Shown in pieces: positions 41,260 through 50,002 of a stretch of DNA of 64,000 nucleotides. The notes beneath the pieces are model-generated. The model had not been told where the DNA came from, ran no database searches, and was given only the letters and a program-made list of their open reading frames with translations. The first letter of the stretch is position 1. Each line of letters begins with the position of its first letter. This DNA is from Flavobacteriales bacterium (GTDB taxonomy: Bacteria > Bacteroidota > Bacteroidia > Flavobacteriales_D > Sanyastnellaceae): assembly GCA_947442505.1 (NCBI GenBank), contig CANEVR010000003.1:1-64000 (forward strand), read 5' to 3'. A program made the translations under genes and the position numbers.

Positions 41260-42286
41260 GCCAATGGGCTTTTTCCTCTGGCGTATTGATATTTTTATAC
41301 CACATAGCATCAGCATCCCTGATGCTTTTTGTTTTCAATACACCCAATAATTTTCGGGGACATTGACTTTGTGCCAACCAAGAAAAGACTTCTCCTTTTG
41401 CATGAGATTCCCAAATGGCGGCCAATGGTTCATGCCATTGTTTTTCTTCGTTCCAAAATGCCGTAGCCATGGACGGTGCATGTCGGTGTGAAATGAGATG
41501 TTGCAGGCCTTCGGCTTTCATTCCAGGCATATCACAAGCGATAACTAGCCACGAAGTAGTAGGATGTTGACTCATCGCAGATGCCACAGCACCCAAAGGA
41601 CCAATGTTTCCGAATTGATCCAAAACCACTTCTCTGCCAGATGAAATAAAAAAATCTTTTTGTTCTTCACGACAACTAAAGTGAACAGTAATTTTCAAGC
41701 TGTGGCAAATCTTCTCCAGATATTCCCATTGCGGCATACCGTGATAAGACAATTCCATTTTTGGAAATCCCATGCGTTCACTTTTCCCTCCAACCAAAAT
41801 CAAAGCTTGCAGTTCCGGTAGTTTAATTTGTGCCGCTATCCAAGCATTCAATGACTCTTTATCGTTTGGATCAATGCAAACTGCATGACTAAGATCTAAA
41901 CCCCAATCCAAAAGATGATTTGGGAAACCGTTCTTGGCAATGACCAAAGTGATATTGGTCAATTGCCCTTTGCGTTTTTCCAATGAAGGATATTTGGATG
42001 CATCATCAATGATGATTTGTTGCGAAGCTGAAAAATGATTGCCGTTCACCCAATAATAATCCGAAAAAGGCAAACGATGCGTATGTGAATGGAGACTGCT
42101 TCCTCCTACTGAAAATGTTATGGAATACGCAGAAGTCATTTCTTGATGCGCGGCATCGACATAAACAGCCGGCACCAAGGACATGGACTGAAATGTATCG
42201 ACCCATCTCTTCACTTCTTCACAAGTGGTACCGAACAATGCCCAAGACTTGGCCTTTTTAGGGAAAACCAATTGATCCGCCGTCAT
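41240..42286 (-). CDS. MobA-like nucleotidyltransferase with an extra N-terminal domain
   Basis: The 348-residue protein has a C-terminal MobA-type domain starting near residue 163 with LILVGGKSERMGFPKMEL (the GG-x-SxRMGxxK loop), a later CDMPG metal-site motif and a total length about twice that of MobA. Residues 1-160 form a separate domain (SVGGSSLHSHTHRLPF, YYWVNGNHFSASQQIII) related to N-terminal parts of Bacteroidota MobA proteins, not otherwise recognised. MobA adds GMP to molybdopterin. ATG 42286 lies one base after the moaC stop, so the two genes are coupled. Confidence 0.8.
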   Translation of the reverse strand: MTADQLVFPKKAKSWALFGTTCEEVKRWVDTFQSMSLVPAVYVDAAHQEMTSAYSITFSVGGSSLHSHTHRLPFSDYYWVNGNHFSASQQIIIDDASKYPSLEKRKGQLTNITLVIAKNGFPNHLLDWGLDLSHAVCIDPNDKESLNAWIAAQIKLPELQALILVGGKSERMGFPKMELSYHGMPQWEYLEKICHSLKITVHFSCREEQKDFFISSGREVVLDQFGNIGPLGAVASAMSQHPTTSWLVIACDMPGMKAEGLQHLISHRHAPSMATAFWNEEKQWHEPLAAIWESHAKGEVFSWLAQSQCPRKLLGVLKTKSIRDADAMWYKNINTPEEKAHWLRHQGE

Positions 42287-42287
42287 T

Positions 42288-42761
42288 TCAAATGTGGTAA
42301 TCGTTTTTACCTCCTGACTTTGACAACAATTGAATAGGGCCAATTTCGATGTCATGCGCCAAAGCTTTGCACATGTCATATACGGTCAGCGCAGCAACAG
42401 AAACTGCGGTTAGCGCTTCCATTTCCACTCCTGTCTGTCCCATGCATTTAACCTGAGAAATAATTTCAAGCTCATTGTCCTTAAAAGAAAAATGAATGTC
42501 CACTCCACTAATCATCAATGGGTGACACAAAGGAATAATTTGAGGTGTGAGTTTGGCCCCCTGAATTCCAGCGATGCGGGCTACCTCCAAAATGGCACCT
42601 TTTTTTACTTGCCAATTCTCAGCCTTTAATTGTTCAAATACAGCCAAAGGAAAGCGAACCTTGGCCAAGGCTGAGGCCATTCTTAGATTAACTTCTTTGC
42701 CTGAAACATCCACCATTCTTGATTCTCCCGAGTCATTGATATGGGACAGTGTTTTTTCCAT
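42288..42761 (-). CDS. moaC: Cyclic pyranopterin monophosphate synthase MoaC
   Basis: The 157-residue protein begins MEKTLSHINDSGESRMVDVSGKEV and contains KKGAILEVARIAGIQGAKLTPQIIPLCHPL and QTGVEMEALTAVSVAALTVYDMCKA, conserved along the whole family. With MoaA it converts GTP to cyclic pyranopterin monophosphate in molybdenum cofactor synthesis. ATG 42761 gives the normal length; a longer version would run toward the divergent gene. No other mo genes are in the window apart from the MobA-like gene after it. Confidence 0.95.
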   Translation of the reverse strand: MEKTLSHINDSGESRMVDVSGKEVNLRMASALAKVRFPLAVFEQLKAENWQVKKGAILEVARIAGIQGAKLTPQIIPLCHPLMISGVDIHFSFKDNELEIISQVKCMGQTGVEMEALTAVSVAALTVYDMCKALAHDIEIGPIQLLSKSGGKNDYHI

Positions 42762-42850
42762 GGTCCAAAGATATTCATCCACCATTTGGTGTGGGCAAAA
42801 GAATTGAGAATGACAATGTTTTGCAACATTTAGCCCCATATTTGTGTCTC

Positions 42851-45592
42851 ATGCTCAGAATGAAACCCAATTCCATTTTTTTAAGGAACACCACCCTGTT
42901 GCTTTTGCTCTCACTTATTGGGATTTTTCGCTCATATGCTACCCACATTTATGGAGGGGATCTTGTTTATCAGCATCTGGGAAACAACGTATATCAAGTT
43001 ACACTCACCGTATACAGGGACTGCGACCCCAGCACCAATGTCAATGGAACTGGATTTGACCCTATCGTTTCTATTGGTGTTTTCACAGGAGGCAACAACA
43101 GTTTTGTTCAAGAGTTATCCATTCCTCTTTCCAATTCAGATATTGAAACATTGGATTTGGCATTGCAGAATCCTTGCTTCACGGTTCCACCCAACGTTTG
43201 TGTAGAACGGGCCGTTTATCAGGCAAATGTTACTTTGCCCTTTAGTTCCGATGGTTACATTTTGACCTACCAAAGATGTTGTCGCAATCTGAGCATTGAC
43301 AACTTGAATCAATCTCAACAGAATCTGTCGGGCATGACGCTCACTACGCAAGTTCCTGGAACCAGCCTGATAACGGTTCAAAATTCAAGTCCCTCATTTG
43401 TTTCTACTCCCCCTACTGCGTTGTGTTTAAATGCACCTTTCATTTATTCCTCTGAGGCCGTAGATCCCGATGGGGACCAGCTGGTTTATTCTTTCTGCAC
43501 CCCACTGGATGGAGCAGATCAAAACAACCCCGCTCCTGCACCACCGTCAGGTCCACCTTATAACAACAATACATGGGCCGCAGGATTCTCTGCCAATTAC
43601 CCCATCGCATCCAATCCCGCTTTTCAAATCAACCCAGCAACAGGACTTGTTACAGGAACCGCGACACAAATTGGAACCTATGCCTTGGCCATTTGTGTTC
43701 AAGAATTCAGAAACGGTGTATTGATCAACACCATCCGACGTGACTACCAATTCAATGTCAATATGTGTAATCCCAATACAGGAGCAAATCCTGGTATTGC
43801 TGATACAGGAAATGGTCAACAGACTGATTTTTGTAGCGGTTTGGAAGTTGGCTTTGTGAACAATAGTATTAATGCTGATTCATACCATTGGGACTTTGGA
43901 GTTCCTTCTCTGACCAACGACACCAGCAATGTTTTTGAGCCCACATTCATTTACAATGATCCTGGTGTTTATACCGTCACTCTAGTTACCAACCCTGGCT
44001 GGGAATGCGCCGATACCGCAACTGTGGTGTATACGGCTATTGAAACATTCACTCCGGATATTCAACCACCTGTTGTCACCTGCGTTGATGATGAAGTGCT
44101 TTATTCCTTTGATCATGGATTGGTTTCTGGACTTTTCCCAGGAGGAGTAACGTTTGAATGGACCATCGACAACAATACCTCAACTGTTTTTTCTACGAAT
44201 GAATATCCCAATGAAATTTATCTGGATTCCAATTTAACAACTTACACCATTGGCTTAAGCATCGACAATGCAGGTTGTATTGGAACACAAAATTTTACTT
44301 TTGACAATATTCCTGAGCCCATTGCCATCATTGACCCTCAAACAGATCCCTGCGGAGGTTTTACGATTAATTTCACCCAATCTTCTCAGAATTCATCTGG
44401 CTTCTTGTGGGACTTTGGCGCTCCCAATTCGCCCATCAGCATGGATCCAGCTACGTTTTACAATTACCCCAGTACAGGTAATTTCAATGTCATGTTGATT
44501 GCGAGCGCTCCATCAACTTGTCCAGATACAGCCTACGCAACAGTGAGCGTTTTTGACGATTTGGATCCCGATTTTATCAATCCCGGACCTGTTTGCTTCA
44601 ATGGACATAATCTCTCTTTCTCAGCATTGGGTTGGACACAATCCAATGCCGTGATTGATTGGAACTTTGGAACTTCAGCCAGCATTGTTTCTTCCAACAA
44701 CATTACCACGAACGGAGTTCAATACCCCAGTCCTGCTTACTACCCTGTAACTTTAACGATCAGTGAAAATGGATGCACAGAAAGCATTACAAAAGATGTT
44801 TGGGTAGTACAAGATCCAGAAGTCAATTTCACCGTTCTACCCCCAGATGGTTGCCCTGGCACCTATGTGAAATTTGATGCGACAGCCACTGCAGAAACAC
44901 CCGTATTTTTCATTTGGAATTTGGGAGATGATATTACTTCGACCCAACCAGACCCCCTACAACTGTATGAAAATCCTGGAACATACAATGTCAGCATGCA
45001 CGCTTACACCACCTCTGGTTGCGTAGCTGATATTCATATCAATTTGAATGATGCCGTCACCATTCATCCCGCTCCAACAAGTGGATTTATTGTACAACCA
45101 GACATCATCACCATCGATGATCCGACTGTTTACGTTATTGACTCGACAGGAACGGGGGTAACCTGCATCTATCAGTTTAGTGACGGCGGCAGCTTTGAAG
45201 GATTTCAAGGGAATTATACTTTTTCGGAATTCGGCAGACAATCCATTACCCAAATCATCACCAATGAATTTGGATGTACCTCAACGGCAACTGGCTTTAT
45301 CAACATTGGCGGTACTGTTTTCTTCTTGCCCAACAGCTTCACGCCTGATTCTGACGGTATCAATGATGCATGGCTTCCCTCTGCCATTGGAGTTGCTGAA
45401 TACAATGTCAGGATTTACGACCGTTGGGGTGAGTTGTTCTTTGAATCAAATGATGTCAAAGAACCTTGGCAAGGAAACAAAAGAGGTAGTCAGTATTTCG
45501 TTCAAGATGGCATCTACAACTACATCGTCACCTACCAAGATTTGATTGGGAAAACCACTCAATTGAAAGGCAATATTATCATCGCTAGATAA
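42851..45592 (+). CDS. Large PKD-type surface protein with T9SS type B (gliding-associated) C-terminal domain
   Basis: The 913-residue protein has a signal peptide (LRNTTLLLLLSLIGIFRSYA) and then the THIYGGDLVYQ opening typical of these giant Bacteroidota proteins. PKD-like domains follow, with phrases such as YHWDFGVPS, FLWDFGAPN and FIWNLGDD. The last 85 residues, from FLPNSFTPDSDGINDAW to NIIIAR, form the gliding motility-associated C-terminal domain that directs type IX secretion. An ATG at 42860 is an alternative start. CATATTTG at 42837-42844 is a likely -7 box six bases before ATG 42851. A role in adhesion is inferred. Confidence 0.88.
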   Translation: MLRMKPNSIFLRNTTLLLLLSLIGIFRSYATHIYGGDLVYQHLGNNVYQVTLTVYRDCDPSTNVNGTGFDPIVSIGVFTGGNNSFVQELSIPLSNSDIETLDLALQNPCFTVPPNVCVERAVYQANVTLPFSSDGYILTYQRCCRNLSIDNLNQSQQNLSGMTLTTQVPGTSLITVQNSSPSFVSTPPTALCLNAPFIYSSEAVDPDGDQLVYSFCTPLDGADQNNPAPAPPSGPPYNNNTWAAGFSANYPIASNPAFQINPATGLVTGTATQIGTYALAICVQEFRNGVLINTIRRDYQFNVNMCNPNTGANPGIADTGNGQQTDFCSGLEVGFVNNSINADSYHWDFGVPSLTNDTSNVFEPTFIYNDPGVYTVTLVTNPGWECADTATVVYTAIETFTPDIQPPVVTCVDDEVLYSFDHGLVSGLFPGGVTFEWTIDNNTSTVFSTNEYPNEIYLDSNLTTYTIGLSIDNAGCIGTQNFTFDNIPEPIAIIDPQTDPCGGFTINFTQSSQNSSGFLWDFGAPNSPISMDPATFYNYPSTGNFNVMLIASAPSTCPDTAYATVSVFDDLDPDFINPGPVCFNGHNLSFSALGWTQSNAVIDWNFGTSASIVSSNNITTNGVQYPSPAYYPVTLTISENGCTESITKDVWVVQDPEVNFTVLPPDGCPGTYVKFDATATAETPVFFIWNLGDDITSTQPDPLQLYENPGTYNVSMHAYTTSGCVADIHINLNDAVTIHPAPTSGFIVQPDIITIDDPTVYVIDSTGTGVTCIYQFSDGGSFEGFQGNYTFSEFGRQSITQIITNEFGCTSTATGFINIGGTVFFLPNSFTPDSDGINDAWLPSAIGVAEYNVRIYDRWGELFFESNDVKEPWQGNKRGSQYFVQDGIYNYIVTYQDLIGKTTQLKGNIIIAR

Positions 45593-45605
45593 GACGTCCC
45601 TTTTG

Positions 45606-45613
45606 TACCTTTG
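45606..45613 (+). promoter_or_regulatory. -7 promoter box of ffh
   Basis: TACCTTTG fits TAnnTTTG exactly. It lies 21 bases before ATG 45635, giving a leader of about 16 bases. Confidence 0.55.
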
Positions 45614-45634
45614 GGGCTCATTTAGAATTACCCC

Positions 45635-46972
45635 ATGTTTGAACAATTAACGGATAAGTTTGACAGAGCCTTTAAGATTTTAAAAGGCCAAGGAAAAATC
45701 ACTGAAATCAATGTTGCTGAGACATTGAAAGAAGTGCGCAGAGCATTATTGGATGCCGACGTCAACTTTAAAACTGCCAAAGAATTTACAGAGCGTGTCA
45801 AAGAGGCAGCACTTGGTCAAAATGTATTGACTGCGGTTTCTCCAGGTCAACTGTTGGTGAAAATCACCCATGACGAGTTGAAAGACTTGATGGGTGGCGA
45901 GCACACGGATATCCAATACCAAGGCAATCCTGGAATTATATTGATGAGTGGTCTTCAGGGTTCAGGTAAAACTACCTTCTCTGGAAAATTGGCCCATTAC
46001 CTCAAAACAAAAAAAGGTAAAAATCCACTTTTGGTTGCTTGCGATATATACCGACCTGCGGCGATTGACCAGTTGCATGTGGTGGGTGAAGGAATTGGTG
46101 TTGAGGTATTCAGCGACAGGGGTAACAACAACGCAGTAGACATTGCAGAGAAAGCCATCGCTTATGCCAAGCAAAAAGGATTCAACGTAGTCATCGTCGA
46201 TACTGCCGGTCGCTTGGCAGTGGACGAGGAGATGATGCAAGAAATTGAGCGTGTCAAAGCCGCATTGAAGCCAACAGAGACCTTGTTTGTCGTGGATTCC
46301 ATGACTGGTCAAGATGCTATCAACACAGCCAAAACTTTCCATGATCGATTGGCATTTGATGGTGTCGTATTGACCAAGCTAGACGGTGACACACGAGGTG
46401 GAGCGGCTTTGAGCATTCGTGCAGAAGTTTCCAAACCCATTAAATTCATTGGTACTGGTGAGAAAATGGACGCATTGGATGTGTTCTATCCCGAACGTAT
46501 GGCCAGTAGAATCTTGGGCATGGGTGACGTGGTCTCATTGGTTGAACGTGCACAGGAACAATTTGATGAAGAGCAAGCCAAGAAATTAGAAAAGCGCATC
46601 AAGAAAGATCAATTTGATTTCAACGATTTCTTGGAACAGATTGGTCAAATCAAAAAAATGGGTAGCATGAAGGATCTTTTGGGCATGGTACCAGGTATGT
46701 CCAAATTAAAGGATGTTGACATCAATGAGGATGCCTTCAAACACATAGAGGCCATCATCCAATCCATGACGCCACTAGAGAGACAGCAACCCAGTGTTAT
46801 CAACCCAACCAGAAAAACACGCATCGCAAACGGTTCAGGAAGATCCGTTGATGAGGTGAATAAATTGATCAAGCAGTTTGATCAAATGAAAACGATGATG
46901 AAGATGATGACCAACAAAACCCAAATGGCCCAGATGATGAAGCAAATGGGCGGTATGCGTGGTAAAATGTAA
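45635..46972 (+). CDS. ffh: Signal recognition particle protein Ffh
   Basis: The 445-residue GTPase has an N-terminal helical bundle, the P-loop GLQGSGKTT (106-114), [11 protein letters not shown] and [12 protein letters not shown] motifs, and a methionine-rich M domain that ends [15 protein letters not shown]. It binds the SRP RNA and signal sequences of nascent membrane and exported proteins and docks with FtsY. No SRP RNA gene was found in the window. It starts 42 bases after the surface-protein gene and precedes purC by 14 bases. Confidence 0.97.
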   Translation: MFEQLTDKFDRAFKILKGQGKITEINVAETLKEVRRALLDADVNFKTAKEFTERVKEAALGQNVLTAVSPGQLLVKITHDELKDLMGGEHTDIQYQGNPGIILMSGLQGSGKTTFSGKLAHYLKTKKGKNPLLVACDIYRPAAIDQLHVVGEGIGVEVFSDRGNNNAVDIAEKAIAYAKQKGFNVVIVDTAGRLAVDEEMMQEIERVKAALKPTETLFVVDSMTGQDAINTAKTFHDRLAFDGVVLTKLDGDTRGGAALSIRAEVSKPIKFIGTGEKMDALDVFYPERMASRILGMGDVVSLVERAQEQFDEEQAKKLEKRIKKDQFDFNDFLEQIGQIKKMGSMKDLLGMVPGMSKLKDVDINEDAFKHIEAIIQSMTPLERQQPSVINPTRKTRIANGSGRSVDEVNKLIKQFDQMKTMMKMMTNKTQMAQMMKQMGGMRGKM

Positions 46973-46986
46973 AACAACTTCACAAG

Positions 46987-47913
46987 ATGAATTTCGCCAA
47001 CACCCAAAACATATACCACGGTAAGGTCAGAGATGTTTACACCATGCCCAATGATCTATTGGTGATGGTGGCTTCCAACAGAATCAGTGCATTTGATGTC
47101 ATCCTGCCAAGACCCATTCCCAATAAAGGTCAAGTCCTGAATCAAATTGCAGAAAAAATGTTGGATGCAACATCTGATATCTGTCCCAATTGGAAACTAG
47201 CTTCGCCACATCCTTACGTTACCATTGGCAAAAATTGCATTCCCTTCAAAGTGGAAATGGTCGTTCGTGGATACCTCACCGGTCACGCTTGGAGAACTTA
47301 TCAAAGTGGATTGAGAACTCTTTGCGGCGTAACCCTACCGGAAGGCATGAATGAAAATGATGCCTTTCCGCATCCCATTATCACTCCCACTACCAAGGCG
47401 TCGGAAGGTCATGATGAAGACATATCACGAGCGCAAATCATAGCGCAAGGAATTGTCAGCGAGGATCATTATCTTGAATTGGAAAGATACACCCTAGCGC
47501 TCTATCAGAGAGGCGTTGAAATTGCCGCAAAACAAGGTTTGATTTTAGTAGACACCAAATATGAATTTGGCTTATCTAACAACGTGATTACTTTGATGGA
47601 TGAAATTCACACACCAGATTCTTCTCGTTATTTCTACGCAGACGGTTATCACGAAAGACAACAAAACAAGTTGCCTCAAAAACAGTTGAGCAAAGAGTTT
47701 GTGAGAGAGTGGCTCATTGCCAACGACTTTATGGGCAAAGAAGGACAAGAGGTTCCAACCATGACCGATGAATGGATTTCCACCATCCGTGATCGCTACA
47801 TCGAATTGTTTGAAACGATAACAGGAGGCGATTTCCAGCCCGTCAACTTTGATGAAACGGAAATTGAAAGAACCGTGAATCAATGGCTATCCGTTGGCCT
47901 AGATTCCAAATAA
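46987..47913 (+). CDS. purC: Phosphoribosylaminoimidazole-succinocarboxamide synthase
   Basis: The 308-residue protein shows SAICAR synthetase features: GKVRDVYTM near the start, [32 protein letters not shown] and LVDTKYEFG. It is the longer type (around 300 residues) also found in yeast and many Bacteroidota. It joins aspartate to CAIR with ATP in purine synthesis. Its last 34 bases overlap the convergent SRPBCC-like gene. Confidence 0.96.
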   Translation: MNFANTQNIYHGKVRDVYTMPNDLLVMVASNRISAFDVILPRPIPNKGQVLNQIAEKMLDATSDICPNWKLASPHPYVTIGKNCIPFKVEMVVRGYLTGHAWRTYQSGLRTLCGVTLPEGMNENDAFPHPIITPTTKASEGHDEDISRAQIIAQGIVSEDHYLELERYTLALYQRGVEIAAKQGLILVDTKYEFGLSNNVITLMDEIHTPDSSRYFYADGYHERQQNKLPQKQLSKEFVREWLIANDFMGKEGQEVPTMTDEWISTIRDRYIELFETITGGDFQPVNFDETEIERTVNQWLSVGLDSK

Positions 47914-48446
47914 GATTTCAATTGTTCCAAATTCTCATTGTTCCAATCATCCCAATGATGGGCATTTCCCGTTAGCCAAATGGCCCCGCGGAAATACCAT
48001 GGAATTTCACCTTGCTTGAGTGTACAACTCACTACTGCAAATCCTTTTTCATCCTCCGACAAAAGAAACTCAATCTCAGCGTCCGGTTCCTGAATCTCAC
48101 TTACAGACCGCTGAATTTGGATCATCTCTACCGAATCCAAAGACGCATATATGGCCTTAATCTCCATGGATTGAGACATCCCGTTGTGGTAAAAAACAAC
48201 ACCATGCTTGGCCATCATAGGCTCACCTATTATCTTAAACTGTGCAGAATCGCCCAAATCCCAATCCTTGAACCACATCTTCCACTCATTAAAATCAGAC
48301 AAGGCCCAAGCCAATTTCTGATTACTGCACCTGATTTTGATGCTTTGTGTTGACTCATATCTGTCCGGCCCAAGAAAACACAATGCTGCATACACCATCA
48401 AAAACATGATGATGACCCAGGCGTATGTTTTCTTCAATGAACTCAT
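47880..48446 (-). CDS. Membrane-anchored SRPBCC-like protein
   Basis: The 188-residue protein has one N-terminal transmembrane helix ([17 protein letters not shown]). A domain follows with the pattern of polyketide cyclase/SRPBCC proteins in Bacteroidota: [18 protein letters not shown] after the first strand, and a C-terminal helix with [19 protein letters not shown]. The ligand is unknown. It overlaps the upstream phosphorylase gene by four bases (ATGA) and overlaps purC at the 3' end. Confidence 0.7.
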   Translation of the reverse strand: MSSLKKTYAWVIIMFLMVYAALCFLGPDRYESTQSIKIRCSNQKLAWALSDFNEWKMWFKDWDLGDSAQFKIIGEPMMAKHGVVFYHNGMSQSMEIKAIYASLDSVEMIQIQRSVSEIQEPDAEIEFLLSEDEKGFAVVSCTLKQGEIPWYFRGAIWLTGNAHHWDDWNNENLEQLKSYLESRPTDSH

Positions 48447-49252
48447 AATCTTTCAATCAATGTTTGATACAGCAGTGTAAGCGCAGGTTCAGCCAGTTTG
48501 GCGGTTTGAATAATTTCTTCTATAGATACAGGACTTAATTTCTTTGGATCACATTCATCGGTTAAAACCGAAATACAACAACAAGGCAATCCCATGTGGT
48601 TGCAGGCAATTACCTCAGGAACTGTGCTCATTCCCACTGCATCACCCCCTATCATTCTCAAAAAACGGTATTCTGCCCTGGTCTCCAAATTGGGTCCTGG
48701 CACAGAAACATAAACCCCTTCTTGGATGGAAATGCCCTTCTCAGCCGCAATGTCTTTAATCAAGCCGTTCAAATGATAAGCGTATGGTTGTGACATGTCA
48801 GGGAATCGGGGACCCAATTCTTCCGCATTCTCACCGCGCAGTGGATTCTCTGTCTGCAGATTGATGTGATCATCAATGAGCATCAAATTTCCTTTTTTAA
48901 AGTCGGGATTCAAAGCCCCGGCAGCATTGCTCAGCAACATGTACTTTACGCCCAACATTTTCATTACACGCACAGGGTGAACCACCTGTTGCATGGAGTA
49001 TCCTTCATAATGGTGAAATCGTCCTTGGCATGCCAACACTTTCTTTCCACCCAAAGTGCCATAAATTAATTTTCCAAAATGGAACTCAACCGTTGCAATG
49101 GGGAAATGAGGTATCACACTGTAATGGAATTCCTTCTCCACCTCAATATGCTGGGCCAAACCATGCAATCCTGTTCCTAGGATAATACCTACTTCAGCTG
49201 AATCAATCCCTCTTGCCTTCAACCATTCTACACTTTCTAAAATCTCTTCCAT
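48443..49252 (-). CDS. punA: Purine-nucleoside phosphorylase (trimeric type)
   Basis: The 269-residue enzyme has the PNP phosphate loop region IILGTGLHGLA, GRFHHYEGY, LSNAAGALNP, the active-site GPNLETRAEYRF and MSTVPEVIACNHMG. It splits inosine and guanosine with phosphate for purine salvage. Trimeric PNPs of this length prefer 6-oxopurines. It is the first gene of a two-gene operon and is divergent from the gene at 49330. Confidence 0.94.
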   Translation of the reverse strand: MEEILESVEWLKARGIDSAEVGIILGTGLHGLAQHIEVEKEFHYSVIPHFPIATVEFHFGKLIYGTLGGKKVLACQGRFHHYEGYSMQQVVHPVRVMKMLGVKYMLLSNAAGALNPDFKKGNLMLIDDHINLQTENPLRGENAEELGPRFPDMSQPYAYHLNGLIKDIAAEKGISIQEGVYVSVPGPNLETRAEYRFLRMIGGDAVGMSTVPEVIACNHMGLPCCCISVLTDECDPKKLSPVSIEEIIQTAKLAEPALTLLYQTLIERL

Positions 49253-49317
49253 GGTGTTAATTTACACAATTTAAGTAAAGTTGATAAATCTCTGTGAAAA
49301 TAGCAACATAAAAAATC

Positions 49318-49325
49318 TATTTTTG
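49318..49325 (+). promoter_or_regulatory. -7 promoter box of the gene at 49330
   Basis: TATTTTTG fits TAnnTTTG and ends four bases before the ATG, with TGTG 21 bases upstream as a weak -33 element. Confidence 0.5.
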
Positions 49326-49329
49326 TTTC

Positions 49330-49947
49330 ATGCGTATTTATCACATTCTTTTATTGGCCATCTTCAGTTTGGCATTGAACAACCAATCTCAAGGTCAAAA
49401 AAAAATTGGAGAGAATGCGGTTCAAATTACCGGAGCATGTTTGGTTAGCGACTCTCTCTATCCCGCGCCGTATGTGAGCATTTTCAGAAACAGGGATCAC
49501 CGTGGTACATATTCCAATCGCGATGGATATTTTACCATTCCAGCTTTAGAAGGAGATACGCTCACCTTTTTCTGCACTGGTCTGAAGGCTTCCATCTTTG
49601 TAGTACCTGTCACCGATGAGCACCAAATGCAGGTGGTACAGGTTATGGAAATTGAAGCCATCGAACTATCACCACTTTATATCTTGCCCTACCCCGCGCC
49701 ACATGAATTGAAAAGAGAGATTTTGGCATTGGATCTTCCAGGAGATGGTCACCAATTGTTCAAAAGAGATGAGGTCTCCTTGGCCTCATTTGATGGGATG
49801 AACGATTTCTCAAGCATGGCCTATGAAAACGCTTCCACCATACTCACAGCCCGTTATAGCAATGGATTTGTATCTGGCGGTAATATTCTTTCCAACGATG
49901 CCTGGAGATCCTTTATCGGAGGCTTCAGACCGAAACGAAAAAATTGA
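49330..49947 (+). CDS. Exported protein with a carboxypeptidase-regulatory-like domain
   Basis: The 205-residue protein has a signal peptide (MRIYHILLLAIFSLALNNQSQGQ) and then a beta-sandwich like the N-terminal domain of TonB receptors: VQITGACLVSDSLYPAPYVSIF, NRDGYFTIPALEGDTLTF. The second half is unrecognised and ends in a basic tail. It lies 55 bases before the TonB receptor gene, suggesting that the two act together; its role is unknown. Confidence 0.75.
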   Translation: MRIYHILLLAIFSLALNNQSQGQKKIGENAVQITGACLVSDSLYPAPYVSIFRNRDHRGTYSNRDGYFTIPALEGDTLTFFCTGLKASIFVVPVTDEHQMQVVQVMEIEAIELSPLYILPYPAPHELKREILALDLPGDGHQLFKRDEVSLASFDGMNDFSSMAYENASTILTARYSNGFVSGGNILSNDAWRSFIGGFRPKRKN

Positions 49948-50002
49948 TATAATAAATTTCATTATTTCCGTTACTAATCGGTTCCCGAATTAAATTTAGA
50001 GC

